Shown: positions 18,700-28,961, counted from the stretch's first letter. The stretch is DNA of 64,000 bases from Sphingobacteriales bacterium (GCA_016718845.1 JADKCK010000005.1:62001-126000), one strand, 5' to 3'. Numbers and translations: made by a program. The notes: generated by a model from the letters alone, not told the origin.

Positions 18700-19881
18700 A
18701 TGCGCAAATTGCAAGCCAATTACCTATTTAATGGCATATCGGCTCCTATTCCGCGAGCTATAGTAGTGGTTGATGAGGAAGGATTTATAGCAGAAATTGC
18801 CCAAGATGGTGATTATCAGGACGTAGAATATTTTGAAGGTGTGCTTTGTCCGGGTTTTATTAACACCCATTGCCACCTCGAGTTGTCGATGTTGCACCAA
18901 CAAATACCCCAACATACGGGCTTGCCTCAGTTTGTACAAAAGATAGCACCGCTGCGCAACAAATTCTCGGAACAACAAACACAACAAGCCATAGCCGCCG
19001 CCGAACAACAAATGATACAAAACGGCATTGTGGCTGTTGGCGATATTGCAAACAATACTGCCTCGTTTGCCCAGAAAAAACAAGGCAATTTGTACTACCA
19101 TACATTTATCGAGTGTTTTGCCCTCGACCCAAAACGCGCCCGAACAGTTGTACAACAAGCCATAGCAACTTATCATCAATTGCCCAAACATGCCCGAAGT
19201 AAAGGTAGCTTGGCACCTCATGCACCTTATACGGCATCGCTCGAGCTTTTTTTGCTGATTAAATGGTTTAATACCCAATATAACTTAGTGCCATCTACCA
19301 TTCATCATCAAGAGTGCTACCCCGAAAACGATATGTTTAGAAATGGTACTGGCGAAATGGTAGATTTGTATCGAAGTTTTGGAACCGATATTAGCACCTT
19401 TTTTGAACCAATACACGACACTTCGCTTACGTTTGTGTGGGCATATTTTGCCCGAGAAGGTAAAAATTTGTTGGTACACAATACCGTTTGCGGTGCAGAT
19501 GATATAGATTATATGATGGAAAACAACCCCGATACTTATTGGTGTTTTTGCCCAAATGCTAATTTATACATCGAAAATAAGTTGCCTAATTTTAGCTACT
19601 TTTTGCCCTACACCAATCGCCTAACGTTGGGTACAGATAGTTTAGCCTCGAACACCGAACTGTCTATTTTGGCAGAAATGAAAACCATTGCCCAACATGC
19701 CCCATACGTTTCGTTGGAGCAATTGATGCAGTGGGCAACTATAAACGGCGCACGTTTGCTAAATTTAGATTATAAATTGGGCAGTATTGAGGTAGATAAA
19801 CAACCCGGTATTAACTTAATTACTCACCTAGATGCCAATTTGCAACTAACCCAACAAAGTACTGTAAAGGTTTTGGAGTAG
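18700..19881 (+). CDS. Amidohydrolase (TRZ/ATZ-guanine deaminase-like)
   Basis: 393 aa, starting 32 bp after the previous gene. Metal-dependent hydrolase with the HxH motif in GFINTHCHLELS (about 49-60), then LAPHAPYTAS, STIHHQECYPEN (further His and acid ligands) and TLGTDSLASN with the catalytic Asp. C-terminal NGARLLN and LGSIEVDKQPG close the composite beta domain. The family includes guanine, S-adenosylhomocysteine and aminofutalosine deaminases; the last would serve menaquinone synthesis. No other menaquinone gene is nearby, so the substrate stays open. Confidence 0.82.
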   Translation: MRKLQANYLFNGISAPIPRAIVVVDEEGFIAEIAQDGDYQDVEYFEGVLCPGFINTHCHLELSMLHQQIPQHTGLPQFVQKIAPLRNKFSEQQTQQAIAAAEQQMIQNGIVAVGDIANNTASFAQKKQGNLYYHTFIECFALDPKRARTVVQQAIATYHQLPKHARSKGSLAPHAPYTASLELFLLIKWFNTQYNLVPSTIHHQECYPENDMFRNGTGEMVDLYRSFGTDISTFFEPIHDTSLTFVWAYFAREGKNLLVHNTVCGADDIDYMMENNPDTYWCFCPNANLYIENKLPNFSYFLPYTNRLTLGTDSLASNTELSILAEMKTIAQHAPYVSLEQLMQWATINGARLLNLDYKLGSIEVDKQPGINLITHLDANLQLTQQSTVKVLE

Positions 19882-19903
19882 ATGAAGTGCAAAGATAAAC
19901 GCC

Positions 19904-19940
19904 AAAAGCGGTCGTACAAATTTGTACGACCGCTTTTTTT
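19904..19940 (+). terminator. Strong rho-independent terminator
   Basis: Perfect 17-bp arms 19904-19920 and 19921-19937 followed by a T-run. It ends the amidohydrolase transcript and may also serve the convergent membrane-protein gene. Confidence 0.85.
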
Positions 19941-20031
19941 TATGCTTGATTATGGTTTAGCAACCAAATACCCCAAAAACATTTTTTTTGTTTTTGAGAA
20001 AGTCATTGTTTTAAATATTGATTTCAATTTT

Positions 20032-21090
20032 TCAGTGCTTGTCTAACCAGTTTTTTACTTCCTTTCGGTTTTTATATATCACTTCGTTACATTGTTCAGT
20101 ATTCCCGTAATAGCGATTTTTTGCAAGGGGCGTTTTCATCACTTCTTGCAATTTCAGGATGTGCGGCTTAAATACCTCTATGCTGCCCTTAAATTGTCCA
20201 TCCAAAACACGGAGCAAGATAGCTACATCAAAGGCTACTCCTTTGTAGGGGTTTACAATATCTTCGTGCATATCGGCAATTATAGTAGAGAAACTTTTAA
20301 TGATAGGTTCAGTAAAACGTTCAGGATGTTCGATTTTGTTTTCATCCAAAAAATAGTATGCCCCATAAGGGCTAAGTCGCTCCAAAATAGCTATCAATTC
20401 ATTTTCCAAATTTTTGTTGGCTTTTATTTTGGACAATGCTGCATTTCGTATAGGTCCATCGTACTCCTTGCCCGAATAATATAAGAGTGATACTACGGCT
20501 TGATACTTCTCAATGTTCTTCATGGCATGATTGAAAGCCAATTCATGCTCGTCAAGTTTTTTAAAGGGTTTTAATAAAATATCCGACATTATTTTGGGTG
20601 TCAAAAGCAATAAAAAACCTAGGACACAAGCAAGTACCAAAGGAATTTTAAACAAATTTGGAAAAAATGTATCCTGCCATTCGTGTTTCAAAAATAGGAA
20701 ATACGGTACGAGCATCAACAATGGCAACCAAGTAGCACCATAATATATAATATAGGACAACAAGCGGACAGAACCTGTTAAGTGATAATATTTATGGTAT
20801 TCCGTTCTTCCAATAGTACAATACACAACACCCGCTACCGTGCCCAACCAAAGTATTGCAACAGCGGCATTTCGTTTAAATGTAGAATCTGAAATCCAAT
20901 TAAAACCACCACTTGCTGTAATATTTATTGTTAACAATAAACTAGATAACCCATAGGCAGTAATTAACGTAAAGGCAGCATATGCGTAGCCAATAGTATA
21001 ATCACCACCTCTAGGAGCGGGTTGGAGAACAAAACTACTTAGTGCAATATAAATTATTAGGGTTATCCCAAATATTAGATAGCCTATCAT
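20032..21090 (-). CDS. Membrane protein of unknown function
   Basis: 352 aa. The N-terminal half has about five membrane helices (residues about 2-22, 35-58, 75-95, 118-135, 150-170). The C-terminal half is soluble and mainly helical, with HEELAFNHAMKN-like and LERLSPYGAYYFLDENK segments. No known motif was recognised. A DUF58 gene lies upstream on the same strand. Confidence 0.7.
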   Translation of the reverse strand: MIGYLIFGITLIIYIALSSFVLQPAPRGGDYTIGYAYAAFTLITAYGLSSLLLTINITASGGFNWISDSTFKRNAAVAILWLGTVAGVVYCTIGRTEYHKYYHLTGSVRLLSYIIYYGATWLPLLMLVPYFLFLKHEWQDTFFPNLFKIPLVLACVLGFLLLLTPKIMSDILLKPFKKLDEHELAFNHAMKNIEKYQAVVSLLYYSGKEYDGPIRNAALSKIKANKNLENELIAILERLSPYGAYYFLDENKIEHPERFTEPIIKSFSTIIADMHEDIVNPYKGVAFDVAILLRVLDGQFKGSIEVFKPHILKLQEVMKTPLAKNRYYGNTEQCNEVIYKNRKEVKNWLDKH

Positions 21091-21126
21091 TTAATTATGG
21101 TTTAAAAAAAAAATTAATGCTATGAA

Positions 21127-21219
21127 TTAATTTTCGATTATTGTAGCTATTTTCGTTTTTTGGGAGTACTTATTTTCATCGAACTTATTTACGTACATCC
21201 CAAAACCCGCATCTTCCAT
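21127..21219 (-). CDS. Possible 30-aa small protein
   Basis: A short frame starting MEDAGFGMYVNKFDE lies between the DUF58 gene and the membrane-protein gene on the same strand. The same frame stays open further upstream into the DUF58 stop region. The composition looks coding, but no Shine-Dalgarno or homologue is recognised. It could be the residue of a longer gene. Confidence 0.2.
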   Translation of the reverse strand: MEDAGFGMYVNKFDENKYSQKTKIATIIEN

Positions 21220-21236
21220 AGGCAACAACAAAAGAT

Positions 21237-22562
21237 TTAAATCATACCTCGGGCTTTTAGTTCAAGGTATTTGTTGATGGTATTAACGGTTAGCAGTTGC
21301 GGGGGCGTTAAAATAGTTTGTATGCCATGTTTGTGTAGTTCTTTTACAATTTGGCGTTTTTCGTAATTAAATTTTTCGGCGATGGTTTTTTGGTAGATTT
21401 CGGCTACATCGCGGGCGGGTTTATCTATTAGCTGTCTAAGTTCGGTGTTTTCGAAAAACACCACAACTAATAAGTGTCGTTTTGATAATTTAACCAAAAA
21501 AGGCAGTTGGCGCTGCAAACCCGATAGTGTTTCGAAGTTGGTATATAATATTAAAAGGCTGCGTTGTGTAATAGTGCGGCGTATGCTTAGGTATAGTTTT
21601 TCGTAATCGGTTTCTAAAAAGCGGGTAGTTTCGCGGTATAAATGTTCTTGTATTTGCCGCATTTGGCTGCCCTGTTTGTTGGCTTTAATAACGGTTTCGA
21701 CTTGTTCGGCAAACGAAATCATGCCTGCTTTATCGCCTTTTTTTATGGCAATGTTAGCTATAACTAAGGTGGCATTTATGGCATAATCTAATAAACTAAG
21801 TTGGGCAAAGGGCATTTTCATCACACGTCCTTTGTCGATAAGGCTGTATACTTGCTGCGATTTTTCGTCCTGAAACTGATTGACCATTAAGTCGTTTCGG
21901 CGGGCAGTGGCTTTCCAGTTAATTACTCGATAATCATCGCCGGCAACATAGTTTTTAATTTGTTCAAACTCCATGCTTTGCCCAATTCGTCTAATTTTTT
22001 TTACGCCATAATCTTGTAGTCGGTTCGAGAAAGCAATTAGTTCGTACTTGCGCATTTGCATATACGAGGGGTAAACGGCTACCATTTTGTGGTTATCGAA
22101 AGTATAACGGCGGCGCACCAAACCCAAATCGGATTGCACAAACACATTTACAGCGCCAAAGCTGTATTCGCCTCGTTCAACGGGGCGCAGTTTATAGCCA
22201 ATAGTTTGGTAAGTGTTGGCGGGTAATATTTCGTTAAACAACACATCGCGTTGTTGAAACTGAAAAGGTATTTCGTCAATAATTTCTATTTTTGCGGCAA
22301 AGGGGTAGTTGTTTTCTAAGTAAATACTTACTTCGTTTTCGTCGCCATTAGATAGGCGGTCGGCAACTAATCGGCGAGCAAAAAAGCCTTTTTTTAATCG
22401 ATACAATAATAGGGAGTCGAGCAACAGCAATACCCCCAAAGCTATTAGTAATAGTTTGGCTACCGCAAATATGGCGGTGTAGACAAATCCGAATAAAAAC
22501 AAGATAACTAAGCTAATTACAACCGTAAAAAAACGAGGTGTTAGGTATAGGCTAAATATCAT
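21237..22562 (-). CDS. DUF58 domain protein
   Basis: 441 aa. Two N-terminal membrane helices (about 8-50) precede a beta-rich region and the DUF58 signature IKNYVAGDDYRVINWKATARRNDLMVNQF (about 200-230). A von Willebrand A-like fold follows (YSLIDKGRVM). DUF58 proteins usually act with MoxR AAA+ ATPases in envelope or stress functions. No moxR gene is next to it here. A TATCTTTG box lies 110 bp upstream. Confidence 0.88.
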   Translation of the reverse strand: MIFSLYLTPRFFTVVISLVILFLFGFVYTAIFAVAKLLLIALGVLLLLDSLLLYRLKKGFFARRLVADRLSNGDENEVSIYLENNYPFAAKIEIIDEIPFQFQQRDVLFNEILPANTYQTIGYKLRPVERGEYSFGAVNVFVQSDLGLVRRRYTFDNHKMVAVYPSYMQMRKYELIAFSNRLQDYGVKKIRRIGQSMEFEQIKNYVAGDDYRVINWKATARRNDLMVNQFQDEKSQQVYSLIDKGRVMKMPFAQLSLLDYAINATLVIANIAIKKGDKAGMISFAEQVETVIKANKQGSQMRQIQEHLYRETTRFLETDYEKLYLSIRRTITQRSLLILYTNFETLSGLQRQLPFLVKLSKRHLLVVVFFENTELRQLIDKPARDVAEIYQKTIAEKFNYEKRQIVKELHKHGIQTILTPPQLLTVNTINKYLELKARGMI

Positions 22563-22672
22563 TGAAGTGTATTTTTAAGATGTAGGGCAATAAATAATGA
22601 CCAAATAAGTTTATCGTTTCATTAGTTGCTCTAACTCAATAATTCTACGAAGCATAGTGGTTAATTTTTGTA

Positions 22673-22680
22673 CAAAGATA
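22673..22680 (-). promoter_or_regulatory. -7 box (TATCTTTG) upstream of the DUF58 gene
   Basis: On the minus strand the site reads TATCTTTGTA, which fits TAnnTTTG. It lies about 110 bp before the start codon. Confidence 0.45.
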
Positions 22681-22785
22681 GTAATTTTTGACGAAAGTTG
22701 ATAACAGTATAGTAATTTACAAATAAAAATGATGGATTAGCTTGTAAAATAGTTTGTTATTGAACATCATCATCTTGCCAAAAAC

Positions 22786-22822
22786 AAAAAACTTGCAGTT
22801 TTGTATAAACTGCAAGTTTTTT
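22786..22822. terminator. Hairpin terminator of the metalloprotease gene
   Basis: Arms AAAAAACTTGCAGTTT (22786-22801) and its complement (22807-22822), with a T-run on either strand. It lies directly 3' of the minus-strand M43 gene. Confidence 0.85.
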
Positions 22823-22839
22823 GTGCAAATAAGGGTAGC

Positions 22840-25126
22840 TTATTGTACTATTATTTTAGCGGTTTGTATGCCTTTGTTGCTTATCCATTGTACTAAATAC
22901 ATGCCACTTGCCCAGTTATTGGTAGGTATACTTAGGTTTTGGGTGATATTGCTTTGTCCAAAAACTACTTGTCCGTTGGCGTTATATACGTTTAGCAATT
23001 GCACTGCGTTGGGGCTGTTGTTGCTAAAGTTAAGGTTTGTGCCACGTGTTAAAATGCTTGGGCTTATGTTGTAGTCAGATGCGGTATTGTTGCCAATACC
23101 CGACGCTTGCGTAATAGTAAAGTTAACCAATTGAAAACAGTTATTGGCATCGTACACAAACAACTCGTAGGTAAAAGGTGGCAAACCGCTTGTAACTGGA
23201 ATGTCGGTTAAGCCTGTGGGCCAAATAGTAGGTATAGGGTGGCGTGCCGCCTGTTGGCTGTGCATAGGCGGTATTGCCTGTTATTTGCACCACCGTGTTA
23301 ATAGGGGCAGGTTCTACAATGTTGTAGGTTAATACGGCATTGGCATTACCTTGGTCGGTTATGGTTACGGTGTAAGTGCCAGCAGTTAGGTTGTTGATGC
23401 TTGGAGTTGTTGCCTCTGTCGACCAATCATATTCGTAAGGTTCAATGCCGTTTATTAAGGTTAGGGCAATACTAGCTGTTTCGCCATAGCACGGAATTGT
23501 TGCTCCATCGGTTTGTATGCCCAAAATACTTACTTCTTTGCTGGTCGAGCAGCCATTGTTGTCGGTAACAACAACGGTATTATTGCCTAAAACCAAGCCT
23601 GTAGCTGTTGTGCCTATTGTGCCGTTCTGCCACTGAATGGTGTAGTTGGGCGTGCCACCTGTTACTGTAGCACTAGCTGCAAAGTTATCGGTTTGTACGG
23701 GGGTAATATTTAAGGTGGCTGGCTGCGGAACATTAACCAATATGCTTTGTGTTGCTCCGTTGCTGTCGGTAATAGTTACGGTATAGATAGCTGCATGTAC
23801 ATCGGATAATATATTGGCGGTTGCGCCGTTGTTCCACTCATACGAGTAGGGAGCTTGTCCGCCGGCAGGGGTAATAATTAACCCACCGTTGGTATTGCCG
23901 TTGCAATTAGGCATTGTTACTGATAAATCGGATAAATAAATGGCATTAGCCGGACCGGTGCGGAAATAACCGCCTGCAACGCTACTACAAGTGTTAGCCG
24001 AATTGACGGGTATTACTGCCCAATAATAGTTATAGTTGGGGTCGAGGTTAGCTACATAAAAGGTATCTTCGACAAAAACACGAAGGTTATCGCCATTGTT
24101 ATCATCGTATTGAATAGCTTCTAGGTAATACTTATCGGCGCCCGAGTTTTTCCACGAAAACAAAACATGGTTGTTATTTACGTTTTGCGAGTTGTTGGCA
24201 GGATAATAAGCGTAGGTGGCATTAGGTGCATCGAAGTTTAAGCCTACCGAGCTACCCAATAAATTGCTGCGCTCCTCTACCAAAAAAGTGCGCATAGAGG
24301 CTATTTGTTGGTTACTAAAGCGGTTTTGGCACACATCCGACGAGTAGGACATGTACAAAGTGCCATCGGGTTTAAATTGTACGCCGGTGGGGTCGGTAAA
24401 AAACGGACCAGGGCAGCCCCAACGATACGAGGTGTAATCGGCAGGTGTGTCGCAAAAACGGTCGGCGGTATTGCCACAGTTCGAGCCATTGGCGCGTTCG
24501 CGTTGATTGTTTGGAATGGGGTCTATCAATTCGCCAGTGGCATTGTCGTAGGCTCCCTCCCAACCACTAAAGGTGTGTGGTAGCGAGAAAAAATGCCCTA
24601 ACTCGTGGGCTAAGGTAGTTGAGTTGTTGCCCGAGCAGCTTTGTGCAACAGCAACGGCATCGTTTGATGGCGAAAAATAACCGCAGTTGCCAGCGGGGTC
24701 TTTTACTATATAAACGTTCACTCTACCAGACACGTTATACTGGTCCATCATATTTCCTCCATCATTAAAATCGTGTTCGTAGTAGTTGGAGTTGTTGATG
24801 TAGTTAAACCCAGATTCGAGGTAAAAAAACATACCTGCTGGAATATTTTTTTCGTTGAGCTGGCACAATAACCTAAACACATCGTTGGCAGGGAAATAAC
24901 CTGCACCTTGCGAGGTGCCAACAATATGAAACTGGATAGGCACATATTTAATATCGCGGTCGTTGTTGGGCGTGTTGCGATAAAATTGGTGTGCTTCAAT
25001 CCAGTCAAGAGTTTCGGCGGGCATTATGGTACCGCAACCTTCGGGTTGTGGAGCTGTTTGGGCAAAGACAAAAACTTGGGTGCTGCACAATAGGCTGCAC
25101 AGCAGTGTAAAAAAAAGTTTGTTCAT
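22840..25126 (-). CDS. Secreted M43 (cytophagalysin-like) metalloprotease with T9SS tail, frameshifted
   Basis: The first frame (25126-23141) gives a signal peptide (1-22) and a zinc protease domain with HELGHFFSLPH (174-184) and the Met-turn region LYMSYSSDVCQ. Beta modules with the SprB-like pattern GGxxPYxYxW follow. Near 23216-23228 one extra base breaks the frame. The second frame (to 22840) restores TSGLPPFTYELFVYDANNC and a type A sorting domain ending SNKGIQTAKIIVQ. The usual Gly in HExxHxxGxxH is Ser (S181). The product should be an extracellular protease of about 760 aa. A sequencing error is as likely as a true mutation. Confidence 0.82.
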
Positions 25127-25211
25127 GGTAGAAATAAAAGCTATTTTAAATTTTTAGGCGATGAAAGTTTAAAGGTTGATGTGGTGATTTTGACACAATG
25201 TTAATCAATTT

Positions 25212-26234
25212 CTATTTTTCGGGCAAATTTAGCGCCGTTGTTTGGGTAATAAGCAACAAAAAAGTGCCTTTGCGGTAAACGCTAAAGTCTGGAATAAGTT
25301 TAGCATAACTGCCCGAAAATTCGCTTAAAATTTCGGTATATATTTGCGACCCAATTACATCAAATAGGCTTATTTTTATTTCTTTATTCGCTTCGGCATC
25401 AAACGATAGTTTAAAAAAACCTTCTTTAAAGTTTGGTGAAAACTGATACTTATCTACTTTTAGTGCTGGGGCATTGAGCAACGAAGCGTCTTTTTGCACT
25501 AAGGTTGAGTTGTCAAAACCATCTAGGTCGTCGGTTTTAACGGTAATATTGGGCATGTCTAAGTTGGTGCCGTCGTATGATTCGGTATAGCTATTGCGCG
25601 ATGCATTTGCTGGTATAAGCACAGTGCTTTTAGATAAGGTAGGAGCGGGCGAGTGTTCTATCTCGGTCCATTCGGTTTCTTGCTCTGCAACCTGGTTGTT
25701 GTCGTTACTTTTGCGGCGCACCGTAATGGTTTTGTCTACCACTCTATTGCCGTGCGTATCGGTTTTATAGGTAGTTATGCGTTTGCTACCATCGGGCATA
25801 TCCTCTACTTTTGCTCCTTTGGGTATAGTTACTAAATCTTCGAGTTTAAGTTCGGTGCTTTTGGGGGCATCAATAACGCGCGTTTTTTTGCTTGTCGAAA
25901 CAGTGGCATTACCACCCTCAATAACGGTTGCTTTGTCGCCAAACATAGACGAGGGCATGGCGTTGCTGGGCGAGGGGGCATCGGCTAATTCTTCCATAGA
26001 TATAGAAATGCGCCTATTTTTGTTCGATTGGGCTTTTGATATGCTGGCATCATCGTAACCAAAACGTTTGAGTACCTCGTCGGTGGTTTCGGGTGGCACA
26101 ACAACATAATCTATTTTATTATGAACTACACCGTCTAATTCGTCGGTAATAATAAGGCGGGTTTTTGTTTGGGCATTGGTTGAATTTGCATATAAAGCAA
26201 AGCAACAAATGATTAATAAAAGTAACTTTTTCAT
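25212..26234 (-). CDS. Secreted protein with T9SS-like C-terminal domain, unknown function
   Basis: 340 aa from ATG 26234, chosen because it starts directly with a signal peptide (MKKLLLLIICCFALYANSTNAQ) and has a promoter box 40 bp upstream. The middle is charged and low in hydrophobics, probably disordered (residues about 60-230). The C-terminal 80 residues (KISLFDVIGSQIYTEIL, YRKGTFLLLITQT) resemble a type A sorting domain. No enzyme motif is seen. Confidence 0.72.
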   Translation of the reverse strand: MKKLLLLIICCFALYANSTNAQTKTRLIITDELDGVVHNKIDYVVVPPETTDEVLKRFGYDDASISKAQSNKNRRISISMEELADAPSPSNAMPSSMFGDKATVIEGGNATVSTSKKTRVIDAPKSTELKLEDLVTIPKGAKVEDMPDGSKRITTYKTDTHGNRVVDKTITVRRKSNDNNQVAEQETEWTEIEHSPAPTLSKSTVLIPANASRNSYTESYDGTNLDMPNITVKTDDLDGFDNSTLVQKDASLLNAPALKVDKYQFSPNFKEGFFKLSFDAEANKEIKISLFDVIGSQIYTEILSEFSGSYAKLIPDFSVYRKGTFLLLITQTTALNLPEK

Positions 26235-26273
26235 GGTAAAACAAAAAATATTGTGAACAAAACAAAACGAGTG

Positions 26274-26281
26274 CAAAGATA
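26274..26281 (-). promoter_or_regulatory. -7 box (TATCTTTGCA)
   Basis: On the minus strand it fits TAnnTTTG followed by CAC, 40 bp before ATG 26234. Confidence 0.55.
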
Positions 26282-26317
26282 CGCCAAAAAATGTTTTTTT
26301 GATGTAAAGTAAGGTAA

Positions 26318-26352
26318 AAATCCTTGATTAACAAATAGTTAATCAAGGATTT
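26318..26352 (-). terminator. Terminator of the thioesterase gene
   Basis: 15-bp arms 26318-26332 and 26338-26352 around a 5-nt loop. On the minus strand it ends in a T-run. Confidence 0.8.
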
Positions 26353-26362
26353 GAGGGTTTTG

Positions 26363-26746
26363 CTAAACTACGCTTGTTGGTTGCCTGTTTTCGTCGATGG
26401 CTACAAAGGTAAATATGCCCGAAATGGCTTTTTCGCGGCTATAGGTGTACATTTCCTCTACAAAAATATCTACCAATATGTCGAGGCTGGTGTTGCCTAC
26501 CCGCACTACTTTACCCACCAACTGAATAATAGTGCCTGCCGGAATGGGCATTTTAAAGTCAATTTTACCTGTTGATACCGTTACCATGCGCTTGCGGCTA
26601 AACCGAGTGGCGGTGATAAAGGCTACTTCGTCCATTAAATGTAAGGCGGTTCCACCAAAAAGGGTGTCGTAATGGTTGGTGGTGTTCGGAAAAACAGCTT
26701 TATAAATACTCGTTTCTGATTGCTCAATGAGGTGTTGATAGGACAT
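26363..26746 (-). CDS. Acyl-CoA thioesterase, YciA-like hot-dog fold
   Basis: 127 aa, the family length. It carries FPNTTNHYDTLFGGTALHLMDEVAFITATRF, the hot-dog helix with the catalytic Asp (about D39), then a GKIDFKMPIPAGT strand. It hydrolyses acyl-CoA to free acid and CoA in the cytoplasm. The start codon is immediately preceded by a C/A-rich repeat array (26753-26872 on the sense strand), which may form its mRNA leader. Confidence 0.85.
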   Translation of the reverse strand: MSYQHLIEQSETSIYKAVFPNTTNHYDTLFGGTALHLMDEVAFITATRFSRKRMVTVSTGKIDFKMPIPAGTIIQLVGKVVRVGNTSLDILVDIFVEEMYTYSREKAISGIFTFVAIDENRQPTSVV

Positions 26747-26752
26747 TTTTTG

Positions 26753-26872
26753 ATGTGGTGATGTTACGATGTGGAGATATGGTGATGTTACGATGTGGTG
26801 AAGTGGTGAAAGAGTGAAGTGGTGATGTTACGATGTGGTGAAATGGTGAAAGAGTGAAATGGTGATATTGAG
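26753..26872. repeat. Imperfect minisatellite (GATGTGGTGATGTTAC type) 5' of the thioesterase gene
   Basis: About eight degenerate units built on gatgtggtgatgttac, with gatgtggagatatggt and gaagtggtgaaagagt variants. The core is the same as at 36718-37018, 51437-51655 and 53668-53875. It begins 7 bp upstream of the start codon. Confidence 0.8.
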
Positions 26873-26884
26873 CTTTTTGTTGGG

Positions 26885-26990
26885 CGCTTGCTTTTTTTCT
26901 GGGGGTGCCCGCAACTGTGCAAAGTATGGAAAGCTAAACGCCACCCCCAAAAAAGATATTTACCGCGTCAAGCGGGGCGGGCGCAAGCCT
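26885..26990 (+). repeat. Dispersed ~100-bp intergenic repeat, copy C
   Basis: gggggtg at 26901-26907, then caccccc, AAAAAAGATATTTA and CCGCGTCAAGCGGGGC. Outer segments GGCGCTTGC and GGGCGCAAGCC are partly complementary. It lies just 3' of hscA. Confidence 0.85.
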
Positions 26991-27016
26991 TGCGGATAAA
27001 GATATACAGAGAGTTA

Positions 27017-28888
27017 TTAAACTTGTTTCCCTTTCATGGCTTGTGCTACGGCTTTGTCCATTACGCGCTCGGCAAAGGGGCGGGTAAACTCGTTTAGTGC
27101 CTCTATGTGCTGGTGAATAAGGTCTTTGTTTTGCGATGTGAGTACTTCGTTTAGTGTGTTCATGTAGGTTTGTGTGTCGGCAATTTCGGTGGGGCTTAGG
27201 TAGGCGGTTTGTTGGCTGATAAATCGTTGGGCGGTTGCTAATAATTGCGAGCCTTCGTTTATGGCTTCTTGCAACGAGCGTACCTGCATATCTGCCGCTG
27301 CATTTTGGATAGATTCGAGTAGCATTTGCCCCATTTCTTCTTCGGTTAAGCCATATTGGGGTTGTACGGTAATGCTTTGCTCAACACCCGACCGCAGTTC
27401 TTTGGCTCGCACTTGCATAATGCCATCGGCGTTTATGATAAAAGCTATCTCTACTTTGGGCAAACCTGCGGGCATACTGGGTATACCTTTAAGGTCAAAC
27501 TCGCCTAATTTGCGGTTGTTTTTTACCAAATCGCGCTCGCCCTGATATACGGCAATTTTCATGTTTGCTTGTCCGTCTACTTGGGTGGTGTATTGGCGGG
27601 CTGCCCTAATAGGTATGCGCGAGTTGCGCGGCACAATTACGTCCATTAGTTCGCCAATGGTTTCTACGCCTACCGACAGGGGTGTTACATCGAGCAGCAA
27701 CATGTCTTTTTGGTTGCCTGCCAAAATATCGGCTTGTATGGCGGCGCCAAGTGCTACTACCTCGTCGGGGTTTAGGTTGTCGTGAACGGCTTTACCAAAA
27801 AACGATGCGACACTTTGTTTTACATAAGGTATGCGTGTCGAGCCACCAACCATTACTACTTCGTCGATGTTGGCGGTTGTTAGTTTGGCATCTTCGAGGG
27901 CAGCTTTGCAACAGCCAATAGTTTTGGCAACAAGGGGTTGTATCATCTCCTCGAATTGCTGGCGCGATAGGTTAAATTGTCCTTGTTCGGTGCTGCTTAT
28001 ATAGTTTGGGTGTTGGCTTAGGTGTATCTTGGCTTCTTCGGCGTTTAGGCGCATTGCCTGTTGGATAGATTTGTAGGCATCGGAGGTAAAACGTTTTAGG
28101 GGTAGTTTGTTGTCGGTTGTCCATTGATTGATAATTAGGCGGTCAAAATCATCGCCCCCTAAAAAGGTATCGCCATTGGTTGCTAACACCTCAAACACGC
28201 CGTTCTCGATGTGCAATATAGATACATCGAAAGTGCCACCGCCTAAATCGTATACGGCTACGGTTTTTACCTCGTCGGGTTGTAAGCCAATGCCGTATGC
28301 TAAACTGGCGGCGGTAGGTTCGTTTACGATGCGCAACACCTCTAAACCTGCCAACTTACCAGCATCGCGGGTAGCTTGGCGTTGCGAGTCGTTAAAATAA
28401 GCGGGTACGGTGATAACGGCTTTTAGTACTTCGCGGTTTAGGGCTTTTTCGGCGCGTTGTTTTAGTTGTCGTAGTATCATTGCCGATAGTTCGATGGGCG
28501 TAAAAAAGCGGTCGTCGACGCGTATCTTTACCAGCTCGTCTTTGTCGTTGTCTATAATTTGATAGCCAAAATAATCCTTATGGTCTATTAAATCTTTGTA
28601 CGATTTACCCATTAGCCGCTTTACCGAGTAAATGGTACGGGTGGGGTCGGATACCAATTGTGCGCGGGCTTGGGTGCCTACGGTTACACTGCCGTCGGGT
28701 TCAAAATGCACTATCGAAGGCACTAATTTATTGTCGCCTGCTTCGTCTTGTACAATGCGGGTGTCGCCATATTTGGGGTGTATGTAGCCTACCAAACTGT
28801 TGGTTGTGCCTAAATCAATACCCACAATTAGGTCTTTGGGTTCGTTGGTTTGTATCTCGCCTTTTATTAGGTTGATGCCTATGCGCAT
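27017..28888 (-). CDS. hscA: Hsp70 chaperone of the HscA (Fe-S cluster) type
   Basis: 623 aa, about HscA length and without the DnaK C-terminal EEVD-like tail. Motifs: GIDLGTTNS (23-31), AVITVPAYFNDSQRQAT, RIVNEPTAASLAYG, VYDLGGGTFDVSI and VMVGGSTRIPYV in the ATPase. The substrate domain has LLLDVTPLSVGVETIGELMD and SGVEQSITVQPQYGLTEEE, the latter typical of HscA. It helps transfer Fe-S clusters from IscU. No isc genes are adjacent, so DnaK-like alternatives are not excluded. Confidence 0.8.
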   Translation of the reverse strand: MRIGINLIKGEIQTNEPKDLIVGIDLGTTNSLVGYIHPKYGDTRIVQDEAGDNKLVPSIVHFEPDGSVTVGTQARAQLVSDPTRTIYSVKRLMGKSYKDLIDHKDYFGYQIIDNDKDELVKIRVDDRFFTPIELSAMILRQLKQRAEKALNREVLKAVITVPAYFNDSQRQATRDAGKLAGLEVLRIVNEPTAASLAYGIGLQPDEVKTVAVYDLGGGTFDVSILHIENGVFEVLATNGDTFLGGDDFDRLIINQWTTDNKLPLKRFTSDAYKSIQQAMRLNAEEAKIHLSQHPNYISSTEQGQFNLSRQQFEEMIQPLVAKTIGCCKAALEDAKLTTANIDEVVMVGGSTRIPYVKQSVASFFGKAVHDNLNPDEVVALGAAIQADILAGNQKDMLLLDVTPLSVGVETIGELMDVIVPRNSRIPIRAARQYTTQVDGQANMKIAVYQGERDLVKNNRKLGEFDLKGIPSMPAGLPKVEIAFIINADGIMQVRAKELRSGVEQSITVQPQYGLTEEEMGQMLLESIQNAAADMQVRSLQEAINEGSQLLATAQRFISQQTAYLSPTEIADTQTYMNTLNEVLTSQNKDLIHQHIEALNEFTRPFAERVMDKAVAQAMKGKQV

Positions 28889-28930
28889 GTATAGTTATTT
28901 TTGGTTTTGGATAGATGAATGGAGGAAAAC

Positions 28931-28961
28931 TTTGTTTTTAACATGAAATGTAGTATATTTG
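28931..28961 (+). promoter_or_regulatory. Full Bacteroidota promoter (TTTG-N19-TATATTTG)
   Basis: -33 TTTG at 28931-28934 and -7 TATATTTG at 28954-28961 with the exact 19-bp spacer, followed by TGCC. It drives the barrel gene starting at 28995. Confidence 0.8.
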
